Positions 18,898 through 27,076 of a stretch of 64,000 bases of DNA are shown in pieces; position 1 is the first letter of the stretch; each line of letters opens with the position of its first letter. The position numbers and the translations under genes are program-made. This stretch comes from Halomonas sp. LR3S48 (lineage in GTDB: Bacteria; Pseudomonadota; Gammaproteobacteria; Pseudomonadales; Halomonadaceae). The stretch lies in assembly GCF_025725665.1 (NCBI RefSeq), contig NZ_CP107009.1, positions 682,001 through 746,000 of the forward strand. Direction: 5' to 3'. Under the pieces are notes generated by a model. That model worked only from the letters and a program-made list of their open reading frames with translations, did not search any database and was not told the DNA's origin.

Positions 18898-20295
18898 ATG
18901 GAACGTCCCGATTTCGTCAAGCGGGCTGATGTGGCCCGGCTCATACCTGTCGTCGCCGATACCAGCCGTGAGCAGCGCGCTGCTTCAGTCTTGCTGGCCG
19001 CCCTGAGGGGAGTGCATGAGTTTCGTCAGCAAATGCTGGCGTCGTTGGGTGTGCGTGTAGGCAGCCGCGCTGCGCTGGGGGCTTGGACCGAGATTGTGCT
19101 GGAAGCCGAGCCGGAAGCAGTCAAGAGTGATAGGCCGGACGGTTTGATCGTGCTGAGTTCGGGCCGCAAGACTTGGACGGCTCTGATCGAAGCCAAGATT
19201 GGTAACGCGGAGGTGGGGGAAGAGCAGCTGAAGCAGTACCTGCTGCAGGCCAAACGGCATAAGGTCGATGCCGTTATCACTATCACCAATCAGTTCGTGG
19301 CTATGCCTTCTCACCATCCCGTGAAGGTGCCCAAGTCGATGCTGAAGGGCATCGAGCTGTACCACTGGTCTTGGATGTACGCAGTCACTCAGGCGACGCT
19401 GTTGCTGGAGTCAGGTGAGATAGCCTCACCTGACCAGCGCTTTCTGCTGGAGGAGGTACTGCGCTACTTGAGCCACGATTCCAGTGGTATTACGCGCTTC
19501 GACAGCATGAACCGGGAATGGAAGGAGGTCGTCGGCAAGGTCAAGAGCGGCGCAGTGCTGGGCAAGAATACCGAGGAAGTGGAGAACACGGTATCGAGTT
19601 GGCATCAGGAGCAGCGCGATTTATGTTTGGTGATGAGCCGCCAGTTAGGCAGGGCAGTGAAGCTGAAGCTCCCTAGAACGCATCGCACCGATCCGGTAGT
19701 ACGGCTCAAGGAGGACTGTGATCTGCTTGCCAAGCAGAAGGTGCTTAGTTGCTGCCTTGAGGTGCCTGATGCTGCAGCGGATCTCAACGTCACCGCAGAC
19801 CTGACCAAGCGAACCATCGTCTGCTCCATGCGACTAGTAGCCCCTCAGGATAAGAAACGTAGCTCAGCTAGGGTGAACTGGTTGGCGAAGCAGCTCACTC
19901 GTGCGGAAACGGAGAACATGTTCGTCAAGGCGCTGCGGCCAGGGCGCGCTGAAGAGACTCAAGAGCCGCTAGCGCGTGTGCTGGAAGACGCAACATCTCT
20001 GGAGTCGCCCGCGACCGATGTGGTGCCTAGCGCTTTCGAAATCTTCTATATGGCGGATCTCGGGCACCGGTTCGCCGGAAACAAGATATTCATCGAAGAG
20101 CTGGAGAAAGCCGTACCGCATTTCTATCAGCAGGTTGGCCAGCGGCTCAGGGCTTGGGTGGCACCGCCGCCGAAGCTTCACCGGCGCGATCCAGCGGAGC
20201 AGGTAGAAGACGAAGCGGATGTGTTTATGGAGCTAGCAGCTACCGAGGTTAAGCAAACAGGTATTCCCTCCTTTATAAAGCCAACATCGGACTGA
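18898..20295 (+). CDS. PD-(D/E)XK nuclease-like protein
   Basis: A 465-residue soluble protein. The N-terminal domain looks like the PD-(D/E)XK fold: WTEIVLE with Glu65, RPDGLIVL with Asp81, then a beta strand ALIEAKIG with Glu98 and Lys100, followed by a helix (EEQLKQYLLQAKRHKVDAVI) and a strand (ITITNQF). This order (E, D, ExK, helix) is the usual nuclease core of restriction- and repair-type enzymes. Residues 200-465 are not recognised. The ribosome site CAGGAG sits nine bases before the ATG. The base composition is closer to host than that of the HEPN cassette. A defence role is inferred from fold and neighbourhood. It is followed by its own terminator. Confidence 0.72.
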   Translation: MERPDFVKRADVARLIPVVADTSREQRAASVLLAALRGVHEFRQQMLASLGVRVGSRAALGAWTEIVLEAEPEAVKSDRPDGLIVLSSGRKTWTALIEAKIGNAEVGEEQLKQYLLQAKRHKVDAVITITNQFVAMPSHHPVKVPKSMLKGIELYHWSWMYAVTQATLLLESGEIASPDQRFLLEEVLRYLSHDSSGITRFDSMNREWKEVVGKVKSGAVLGKNTEEVENTVSSWHQEQRDLCLVMSRQLGRAVKLKLPRTHRTDPVVRLKEDCDLLAKQKVLSCCLEVPDAAADLNVTADLTKRTIVCSMRLVAPQDKKRSSARVNWLAKQLTRAETENMFVKALRPGRAEETQEPLARVLEDATSLESPATDVVPSAFEIFYMADLGHRFAGNKIFIEELEKAVPHFYQQVGQRLRAWVAPPPKLHRRDPAEQVEDEADVFMELAATEVKQTGIPSFIKPTSD

Positions 20296-20328
20296 TTTTA
20301 GCAAGTGTTAAACTGTTAGAGTTGGCGC

Positions 20329-20355
20329 AAGGGCCCTAAAGTGGGCCCTTTTTTA
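20329..20355 (+). terminator. Rho-independent terminator after the nuclease-like gene
   Basis: AAGGGCCC (20329-20336), loop TAAAGT, GGGCCCTT (20343-20350), then T to 20355. Confidence 0.92.
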
Positions 20356-20413
20356 CTGTTGGTTTCCATCCATCAACCAATGGCATGAACTTAACCTGAA
20401 AGGCATCGACAAG

Positions 20414-21019
20414 CTATTCATCCGAGGTTGGTAGCTGTGACCATAGCTCTCTTAGTGACCTTGGTGGCAAGTAAGTTACGGTTATGGCCTCGAAAAAAGG
20501 GTCTATGTTTATGACAATGTTCACGAAACCTTTCTCTCCACCTTCTCTGACTTCACCCGTTGTGCCTGCTGGAACGTAAACCGTAGTAATCTCTCTAGGA
20601 AAGTCAATACGCTCCACTTCCATGAGATTATAATTTTCCTTCATAAGGGCAATTACTTGACCCTGATCAATACCTGAAGAGCTAATGGTGCATGCATCGG
20701 TACCAGCAACGGTCAGTAATATCATGTCGACCTCAGCCTCCTCATCGAGAGCCAGTTGGTAGCCACTCCCCTCCTTGGGGGGTTTAGTCGGCATGTGGTC
20801 CGGTAGCTGGTAGTCGGGAATTGGTTCCAAGCCTCGCTCATCCGCAATTGACACGGCACTCTGGTAGTCAGCGTCGGTGCTGAAGCAGTATTGATCGAAA
20901 TTGGACACGAACTGATCGGCCCATTGATAGTGTTCACTCTGTGCGTCAGCTTGGGCTGGGCCGAGAAGCTGGATCGAAGTCAACGTCATCACTGCGATAT
21001 TGCGGGTAAGAGGTTGCAT
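20414..21019 (-). CDS. Exported protein of unknown function
   Basis: A 201-residue protein with a predicted signal peptide (MQPLTRNIAVMTLTSIQLLG, cleavage after ADA near residue 27). The mature protein is acidic and mixed alpha/beta, with two Cys (CFSTD and DACTISSSG) that could form a disulfide. The C-terminal half (FVNIVINIDPFFEAITVTYL) looks like an edge-strand sheet. I do not recognise the family. It faces the nuclease-like gene tail to tail and is isolated, with 309 non-coding bases upstream. Confidence 0.65.
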   Translation of the reverse strand: MQPLTRNIAVMTLTSIQLLGPAQADAQSEHYQWADQFVSNFDQYCFSTDADYQSAVSIADERGLEPIPDYQLPDHMPTKPPKEGSGYQLALDEEAEVDMILLTVAGTDACTISSSGIDQGQVIALMKENYNLMEVERIDFPREITTVYVPAGTTGEVREGGEKGFVNIVINIDPFFEAITVTYLPPRSLRELWSQLPTSDE

Positions 21020-21328
21020 AGGGTTCCCTGAATAGTATGCTCGGCTGCTCGAATGAGCGATTCTGAGTAATAAGATTCCACATCGCTGATAGTGAGCAAG
21101 GTCAGCTTGGCATCATTCGCTGATGAAATGCGCCTGGATGAATTTTACCAAAGGGCTTTAGGAAAAATGCAACGATAGCGGCCGCCCTGTTCAACGGACG
21201 TTGTCATGAAGCTGGAGCGGAATTCCCTTGAGCGCGGTTTCGGTGGACGCCGCGTTCGCGAGCTAAAGCGACCTCCAACAACGTTCCTTTCTTATGCGTT
21301 GGTGCGTCATGCCCGCTAGCTGATCTAG
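21020..21328. other. 309-base non-coding stretch
   Basis: It contains the upstream region of the exported protein gene and the 3' flank of the HD gene. The only structure noted is GCTAGC-N7-GCTAGC near 21310-21332, just at the HD gene's end. No gene is visible. Confidence 0.45.
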
Positions 21329-21892
21329 CTAGCGATTTGAAGTGCGAGCGCTCGATGCTGCTCCAAGAATCTTCGCCTCACCTTCCATCAATACGCTCCA
21401 CGCTTTGCGCCTCAGTTCCTGGTCACCCCCTTCCATCACTTCCAGGAGTTGGCGCTTCTCGGCCAGGTAGACCCGGGCGAAGCCGCGGTCTCGCGCTACG
21501 ATGCTGATGGTGTTGTCGATCAGGTCGGCGTACTTGATGGTCTGCGCCTCTGGGGAAACCCGAGCCAGCCTGTCACGCTCCAGCGCCTTGCGGTGAGCAC
21601 GGTTGCCGATTTCCGGATCGATGAATTGATCCGTCAGCTCGTGGACCAGGATGGCGACCCGCTGGCCGAAGCACTCCTCGATATCCATCGGCGTAACGCC
21701 GGTATCCTCCAGCACGTCATGCAGCAGGGCGGCGGCGATCATCTCCGGTGTCGCCGTCTCGACGGCTGACACGGTCTTCGCCACGGCCACCGGGTGGTGC
21801 CAGTAGGGCTCGCCGCTGTACTTGCGTCGCTGCCCAACGGCTTGATGTGCGGCCCTGCTGAACAGCGCAGCCCGTTCGGCCAAGTCGTCCAT
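21329..21892 (-). CDS. HD-domain phosphohydrolase, small alarmone-hydrolase-like
   Basis: A 187-residue single-domain protein matching the hydrolase half of RelA/SpoT homologues. It shows YWHHPVAVAKTV (metal His), AAALLHDVLEDTGVTP (the HD pair), FGQRVAILVHELT, and later IKYADLIDNTISI (the D...N motif equivalent to VKLADRLHN). No synthetase or regulatory domain is present. Small enzymes of this type remove the 3'-diphosphate from (p)ppGpp or act on related nucleotides. The actual substrate is not proven. It is divergent from the acetyl-CoA hydrolase gene and lies close to the defence-like genes. Confidence 0.82.
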   Translation of the reverse strand: MDDLAERAALFSRAAHQAVGQRRKYSGEPYWHHPVAVAKTVSAVETATPEMIAAALLHDVLEDTGVTPMDIEECFGQRVAILVHELTDQFIDPEIGNRAHRKALERDRLARVSPEAQTIKYADLIDNTISIVARDRGFARVYLAEKRQLLEVMEGGDQELRRKAWSVLMEGEAKILGAASSARTSNR

Positions 21893-22035
21893 TCAGGTAA
21901 CTCCCTCAGCTTCACCTTTTCCATCATGATGCCAGATAACCCTCGGTCTCGGATGCCTCTCGAGCCCGGTGGGAAGGGGAGTCGTGTCACCCTGTGTTAG
22001 CTTGAAGCGTATCGAAGCCAGGGAGGGTTCAGTCT

Positions 22036-23991
22036 ATGGCCGAGCCGGTGAGTTATCAGGACGCTGAGGCGTGCGTGGATCAGGTCATCGATCGCGTGGG
22101 CAAGAACATAGTGTTGGGGTTGCCGCTGGGGTTGGGTAAACCCCTGCGGTTTGTGAACGCCCTCTATGCCCGTGCCCAGCGCGACCCGACGATCAAGCTG
22201 CATATCGTCACCGCTCTCTCCTTGCTGGCGCCGGCGGGCGGCTCTTCCCTGGAGCGTCGTTTCCTGGAGCCTTTTGTCGAGCGCCTGTACGGCGATATCC
22301 CCGAGCTGGCCTATGCCCGGGATGCCCAGGCCAACCGCCTGCCGGACAATGTCACGGTGTCGGAATTCTTCTTCCAGGCCGGCAACCTGAAAAACAATGC
22401 CGACCAGCAGCGCCGCTATATCTGCACCAACTACACCCACGCGCTGCGCGATTTAATGGCCCAGGGCATCAATGTGATCGGTCAGTTGGTAGCTCCCGAT
22501 GAGCGGGGCGAGACGGTGAGCCTGAGCTGCAACCCGGACCTGACCTTGGATCTACTGCCCCGGCTGCGTGCGCAGCCCTATGCCACCGTTTGCGTTGCGG
22601 AAACCAATCAGCACCTGCCGTATATGGGCAATGACGCGGCTGTGGCGCGTACCGAGTTTGACCTGCTGTTGGAAAAACCGGCTACCGACTACCCGCTGTT
22701 CAGCGCGCCCCAGACGCCCATCTCGTTGGCAGATCACCTGATCGGCTTCTACGCCAGCTGTTTGCTGAAGGATGCCGGCACGCTACAAATCGGTATCGGC
22801 TCCCTGGGGGCGGCGCTGGTGCACAGCACCCTGTTGCGCCAGCAGGACAATGCCCATTGGCAAGCGATTTACCGGGACCTGCAGGTGGCCCAGCGGTTTC
22901 CGGTGGCCGAGGAGTGGGGCGACACCCAGCCCTTCAGCCAGGGGCTTTATGGCTGCAGCGAGATGATGGTGGATGGCTTTGTCTACCTGATGGAAGGCGG
23001 GGTGCTCAAGCGCCAGGTCTTTGCGGACGCCGACTTTCAGGAAGCGATCAACCGGGGCGAGATCGACCCCGAGAGCAGTGACCACCCCAGCGCGGCTAAG
23101 GGGGTGGTGATGCACGGCGGCTTTTATCTGGGGCCACGGTGTTTCTACGACAAGCTGCACGCGCTGTCCGACGCCGAGCGCGCGCGCATCAACATGACCA
23201 GCGTCGGCTACATCAATGATCTCTACGATCACCGCTTCGGAGATCAGCGGCTCAAGGTGGCCCAGCGCCAGCATGCGCGGTTTATCAACTCTGCCATGCT
23301 GTGCACGCTCGATGGGGCGGTGGTCTCGGATGGCCTGGAAGATGGCCGGGTGATCAGTGGGGTGGGCGGGCAGTACAATTTTGTCGCCATGGCCCACGAG
23401 CTGAGTGGGGCTCGCTCGATCATTACCTTGCGCAGTACCCGCGAGAGCGACGGCGAAACCCGGTCCAACATTCTGTTCAGCTACGGCCACTGCACCATTC
23501 CCCGCCATCTGCGCGATATCGTGGTGTCCGAATACGGTATTGCCGATTTGCTCGGTCGGACTGATGAGCAGGTTTACCTGGCGTTGATCGGCATTGCCGA
23601 TGCGCGTTTTCAGCCCGAGCTGCTGGCGCAGGCCAAGGACGCCGGTAAAGTGGCTGCCGACTTCGAGATTCCCCCGCACTGGCAGGACAATACCCCGCAG
23701 CAACTGGCGCAGCAGTTTGAGCGGATGGGGGGCGAGCAGGTCTTCCCTCGTTTCCCGTTCGGCACCGACTTCACCGACGACGAGCTGACCCTGGGCAAGG
23801 CCCTCAAGCAGCTCAAGGCGCGCACCGCCACCCGGCGCGGCAAGCTGAAAGCCCTGCTGGGTGCAGTGGGCACAGGCCAGGCCAGCGACGCTGAACGGTC
23901 GCTGCTGGCCCGGCTCGAGCTGGATCGACCCACCGGCTGGAATGAGCACCTGGAGCGGCGGCTGGTGCTGCAGGCGCTGCGATCGGGCTAG
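22036..23991 (+). CDS. Acetyl-CoA hydrolase/transferase family protein
   Basis: A 651-residue member of the CoA transferase class that includes succinyl-CoA:acetate transferases. C-terminal family motifs are GVGGQYNFVAMAHELSGAR and VVSEYGIADLLGRTDEQVY, followed by LIGIADARFQPELL. It is longer than the usual 500-residue enzymes because of extra N-terminal and C-terminal segments, a form common in Halomonas and Pseudomonas relatives. It probably exchanges CoA between acetyl-CoA and another acid or hydrolyses acetyl-CoA in the cytoplasm. A strong ribosome site (GGAGGG) precedes the ATG. It is monocistronic as far as seen. Confidence 0.88.
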   Translation: MAEPVSYQDAEACVDQVIDRVGKNIVLGLPLGLGKPLRFVNALYARAQRDPTIKLHIVTALSLLAPAGGSSLERRFLEPFVERLYGDIPELAYARDAQANRLPDNVTVSEFFFQAGNLKNNADQQRRYICTNYTHALRDLMAQGINVIGQLVAPDERGETVSLSCNPDLTLDLLPRLRAQPYATVCVAETNQHLPYMGNDAAVARTEFDLLLEKPATDYPLFSAPQTPISLADHLIGFYASCLLKDAGTLQIGIGSLGAALVHSTLLRQQDNAHWQAIYRDLQVAQRFPVAEEWGDTQPFSQGLYGCSEMMVDGFVYLMEGGVLKRQVFADADFQEAINRGEIDPESSDHPSAAKGVVMHGGFYLGPRCFYDKLHALSDAERARINMTSVGYINDLYDHRFGDQRLKVAQRQHARFINSAMLCTLDGAVVSDGLEDGRVISGVGGQYNFVAMAHELSGARSIITLRSTRESDGETRSNILFSYGHCTIPRHLRDIVVSEYGIADLLGRTDEQVYLALIGIADARFQPELLAQAKDAGKVAADFEIPPHWQDNTPQQLAQQFERMGGEQVFPRFPFGTDFTDDELTLGKALKQLKARTATRRGKLKALLGAVGTGQASDAERSLLARLELDRPTGWNEHLERRLVLQALRSG

Positions 23992-24069
23992 TGGGGCGGG
24001 ATCATTCGGGGTGGCGGTTTTGCGTTTCTGGCCTTCTGCTAGCGATTGCCGCTGGAGGATTGGCTCCGT

Positions 24070-24369
24070 TCAGCCGCGCAGCTTGCGCACGTTCGAATGG
24101 GTCTTCGTGCTGTATGGCTTCAGCGCTGCCGCGGTGATCTTTGCGGGATCGGCGCCGCTTGCCATCGCCACTGCCGCTCGCTCGGTCGCCGTGGCGTAAA
24201 TCGTCGCTTTTTCCATCATCATGCTCATGGCATCGGGCACGCTCATGGTGCCGCTGGCCATCATCATGGTGCGGCGGGCGATCACCTCACCGGAAGAAAT
24301 CAGCATCTGGTTGTAGGACGATGCGATCTTCATCCATGCGAACATCATGTTCATCGGGTTGTTCGACAT
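24070..24369 (-). CDS. Small Met-rich helical protein, phasin-like
   Basis: A 99-residue protein, mainly helical and unusually rich in Met (MNMMFAWMKI, TMMMAS, AMSMMMEK). The middle and end (EKATIYATATERAAVAMASG, then ITAAALKPYSTKTHSNVRKL) resemble small uncharacterised or phasin-like proteins of proteobacteria that end in P..RKTHSN-R-L. A good ribosome site (GAGGAG) sits upstream. Reasons to accept it as real are the ribosome site, the patterned helices and the conserved-looking tail. Function is unknown; granule- or membrane-surface association is only a guess. Confidence 0.6.
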   Translation of the reverse strand: MSNNPMNMMFAWMKIASSYNQMLISSGEVIARRTMMMASGTMSVPDAMSMMMEKATIYATATERAAVAMASGADPAKITAAALKPYSTKTHSNVRKLRG

Positions 24370-24788
24370 TTGTCTGGTACTCCTCGTTATTTCGGTCTTC
24401 GACCTGGTGCTTGTTCATGGGGATTGCCCTTGGAGATTGCTCCTGTGGATAGCGGTATCCACGCTGAGCCCCGCCATGAAGCCATCGGGACTCAGAGTTA
24501 GAGCCACACTAAACTGGCCTGCGACCTGTGTCGGTGCGCTGGCCCACATTCACCAATCGGTTGTTTTCCGACCTTTCATGGTGGCTGGCCTTGTCAGATG
24601 ACGTGAGCGCATCCGTAGCGAGGCAGATCAACTCGCTCAATGGATTCGGATAGTGATCAGAATGGGCATGGTGGCGGGGGCAGGGTGTTGATTGAATCTG
24701 GCTGACAACGGCAGCGATCCTTTATGATCGTGTTCATGTGCTGATCGTCTCGGATATGACCCATTGAATGTCGTGCGAGGAACACATT
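24370..24788. other. 419-base gap before the LysE gene
   Basis: It holds the upstream regions of two divergent genes (small helical protein and LysE exporter). Short open frames here lack ribosome sites and look like chance. No repeat or hairpin was noted. Confidence 0.4.
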
Positions 24789-25403
24789 ATGCCTCTGGAA
24801 CTCTGGCTCTCCTTCTGCCTGGCCTCCCTCTTGATCATCGCGTCCCCCGGTCCGGCCGTAGCCCTGCTGGTCACCACCGGGGTCAACCGTGGGCGACGGG
24901 CGGCCCTGGCCATGCTTCCCGGCTTCTTCCTGGGTGACCTGCTGGCTATGATCCTATCGTTCGCCGGTGTCGGCGCACTTCTGATGGCTTCCGCCGAACT
25001 GTTCCAGATATTGAAGTGGCTCGGAGCGGCCTATCTGCTGTACCTGGGCATCAAGATGTGGCGCGAGGCCGGCCAGTTGGGCGATCTGGAGCCCACGGGC
25101 ACGGATATTCGGCTCGGTACGGCCAAGGCGTTTCTCGTTACCGCGCTGAACCCGAAGAGCCTGGCCTTCTTCATGGCCTTCATGCCCCAGTTCGTGGCAC
25201 CCAGCCAACCCTTGCTGCCGCAACTGGCGATCCTGTTCTCGACCTTCCTGGCCATCGGCGTGCTCAGCGACCTTGCCTTCACTTTCCTGGCGACCAGCGG
25301 TGGCCGAATGCTGAGCGCACGGCTGCGCCGTATCCTGCACCGTACCGGTGCCGGCAGCCTGATCGGTGCGAGCGCCCTGGTCGCCGCCATGCGGCGGCCT
25401 TGA
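24789..25403 (+). CDS. LysE/RhtB-family amino-acid exporter
   Basis: A 204-residue inner-membrane protein with six hydrophobic segments. It carries the LysE N-terminal signature ASPGPAVALLVTTGVNRGRR and the central LGAAYLLYLGIKMWR and FLVTALNPKSLAFFMAFMPQF. The family exports amino acids or homoserine lactones; the substrate cannot be told from sequence. The start at 24789 is favoured by GAGGAACACATT just upstream. It ends at a strong hairpin shared with the convergent DadA-like gene. Confidence 0.92.
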   Translation: MPLELWLSFCLASLLIIASPGPAVALLVTTGVNRGRRAALAMLPGFFLGDLLAMILSFAGVGALLMASAELFQILKWLGAAYLLYLGIKMWREAGQLGDLEPTGTDIRLGTAKAFLVTALNPKSLAFFMAFMPQFVAPSQPLLPQLAILFSTFLAIGVLSDLAFTFLATSGGRMLSARLRRILHRTGAGSLIGASALVAAMRRP

Positions 25404-25442
25404 AGGGTGCCGGATGCGCGGCTGTCGTAGGTTAGACATCAA

Positions 25443-25473
25443 GAAAGCGGGCGCCTCAAGGGCGCCCGCTTTC
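25443..25473. terminator. Bidirectional terminator between lysE-like and dadA-like genes
   Basis: A perfect 13-bp inverted repeat GAAAGCGGGCGCC (25443-25455) / GGCGCCCGCTTTC (25461-25473) with a five-base loop. It has T/A-rich ends on both strands and lies between two convergent genes. Confidence 0.9.
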
Positions 25474-25488
25474 GTTATAGCCTCACCT

Positions 25489-26730
25489 TCAGAATCGGTC
25501 GACGCGGAACGGGGCCATATCCACCGCGGGCTCTTCGCCATCCATCATTTGCGCGAGCAGTTCGCCGGTGGCCGGGCCCAGAGTAAAGCCCTGATGGCCG
25601 TGGCCGAAGGCGAGCCACAGGCCTGCCTTATCGGGGGCCGGGCCGATCACCGGTTTCATGTCGGGCAGGCAGGGGCGTGCGCCTTTCCAGGGCTGGCTGT
25701 CGCGACGCTTGCCCAGCGGGAAGAGCTTGCGTGCTACCTTCTCGGCGGCGGCCAGCTGCTTGTACTGGGGCGGCGATTCCAGGTCGGCAAGCTCGGCGCC
25801 GGTGGTCAGGCGAATCCCGGCGCGCATCGGTTCGAGCAGGAAGCCCTTTTCGGCGTCCATCACCCAGTGGTTGAGCTTGGCTTCCCCTTCGGCGGAATAG
25901 TGCATGTGGTAGCCGCGCTTCACGAACAGCGGCACTTTCATGCCCAGCCTCCCCAGCAGTTCTCCGGCCCAGGGCCCCAGGGCCACCACCACCTCCTCTG
26001 CCTCCAGGGCTCCCTCGCTGGTCTTGACTCGCCAGCCGCCCTCACCCTGGGTCACGTCCTCGACGCTGGCCTGCATCACCCGGCCACCCTGTTCGGCAAA
26101 GCTGCGGGCGTAGGCCTGCACCAGGCCGCCCGGGTCCGAGACCATCCAGGGCTGCGTCCAGTGGATCGCCCCGATCAGCCCCTTGCCCAGATGCGGCTCC
26201 TTGGCGTAGAGCGCCTCGGCGTCCAGCACTTCATACTCGACCCCGAAGCGCTCGTGGTTCTCCCTGGCCGTTTCCTGGCGCTCTTCGAACTCCTTGCGGG
26301 TGCGGTAAAGCTCCAGCCAGCCGCCCTTGCGCACCAGCGCCTCGGCGCCAGCGGCCTCGATCATCGGCGCGTGGGCATCCTGGCAGCGCATGATCAGCGA
26401 CGCCCACTCGTTTACGATGCGCTCGTAGCGCTTACCACTCGAGTTCAGCCAGTAGTCCAGCAGCGGGCCCGCCGCGCTCAGCATGCCGGTGGGGCGGTAG
26501 CGGATGTCCACCTGGCGGTTGGGCACCACTCGCAGCAGGGTACCGATATCGCGGGGGAAGGCGTAGGGGCGAACCGCCTCGCGCTGGATGATGCCGGCAT
26601 TGCCGAAGGAGGTCTCGAGCCCCGGCTCGCGGCGGTCCACCAGGGTGACGTCATGACCGCGACGCACCAGATGCCAGGCCACTGAAACGCCGACCATGCC
26701 GGCACCAAGAACGATGATATTGCGGGCCAT
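25489..26730 (-). CDS. DadA-like FAD-dependent D-amino-acid dehydrogenase/oxidase
   Basis: A 413-residue FAD enzyme of the DAO family. The N-terminal dinucleotide-binding fold is IIVLGAGMVGVSVAWHLVRR followed by the acidic VDRRE. A central GAIHWTQPWMVSDPGG is typical of D-amino-acid dehydrogenase small subunits. The C-terminal FAD site is GLWLAFGHGHQGFTLGPATG. It likely oxidises a D-amino acid or a secondary amine and passes electrons to the membrane quinone pool. Specificity is not known, so no gene symbol is given. It is monocistronic, convergent with the LysE gene. A 346-base upstream gap holds two palindromes. Confidence 0.85.
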   Translation of the reverse strand: MARNIIVLGAGMVGVSVAWHLVRRGHDVTLVDRREPGLETSFGNAGIIQREAVRPYAFPRDIGTLLRVVPNRQVDIRYRPTGMLSAAGPLLDYWLNSSGKRYERIVNEWASLIMRCQDAHAPMIEAAGAEALVRKGGWLELYRTRKEFEERQETARENHERFGVEYEVLDAEALYAKEPHLGKGLIGAIHWTQPWMVSDPGGLVQAYARSFAEQGGRVMQASVEDVTQGEGGWRVKTSEGALEAEEVVVALGPWAGELLGRLGMKVPLFVKRGYHMHYSAEGEAKLNHWVMDAEKGFLLEPMRAGIRLTTGAELADLESPPQYKQLAAAEKVARKLFPLGKRRDSQPWKGARPCLPDMKPVIGPAPDKAGLWLAFGHGHQGFTLGPATGELLAQMMDGEEPAVDMAPFRVDRF

Positions 26731-26948
26731 GAAGGACTCCTGCCGTTGTACACAGAAAGCTCCGCCGCGGGGCAGAGCCTGTCATGCGCGGAGTTTATCA
26801 GCACTTCCCAGAAAATCGGCTACCTGCTGAAAATTAAGATTAAGGCGCCATAATTTCGCTTTTAGGCAGAATATTTACCCGTGATAAGGAGGGTGAATAG
26901 AATCTTTGTTTGTAGCTGATCCTTGGGCCTGCTCGCGCCATTACCGGA

Positions 26949-26967
26949 CAGTGTAGGCGCTACACTG
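26949..26967. promoter_or_regulatory. 19-bp palindrome CAGTGTAG-GCG-CTACACTG
   Basis: Perfect 8-base arms around a GCG centre, about 220 bases upstream of the dadA-like start. It lies in the 346-base gap between the AraC-type gene and dadA. It has the symmetry of an operator for a dimeric repressor. Confidence 0.55.
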
Positions 26968-27053
26968 AGGGCCGCCATGGTCCACTCAATCGCCCCCGAC
27001 TGCCCACCGCTCGGTAATTATCATGGTGATCAAGGCTTGGCTTGCAGAAAGAA

Positions 27054-27067
27054 TTACCGATCGGTAA
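27054..27067. promoter_or_regulatory. 14-bp palindrome TTACCGATCGGTAA (TetR-type operator look)
   Basis: A perfect palindrome of the kind bound by TetR-family repressors, with a further half-site CGGTAA about 40 bases to the left. It lies ten bases beyond the stop of the AraC-type gene. No TetR gene is adjacent. Confidence 0.55.
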
Positions 27068-27076
27068 CTCGCTGTT

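Noticed and set aside
24347..24601. Plus-strand 84-codon frame as a small membrane protein
   Set aside because: No ribosome site and it overlaps the start of the better-supported small helical gene on the other strand.
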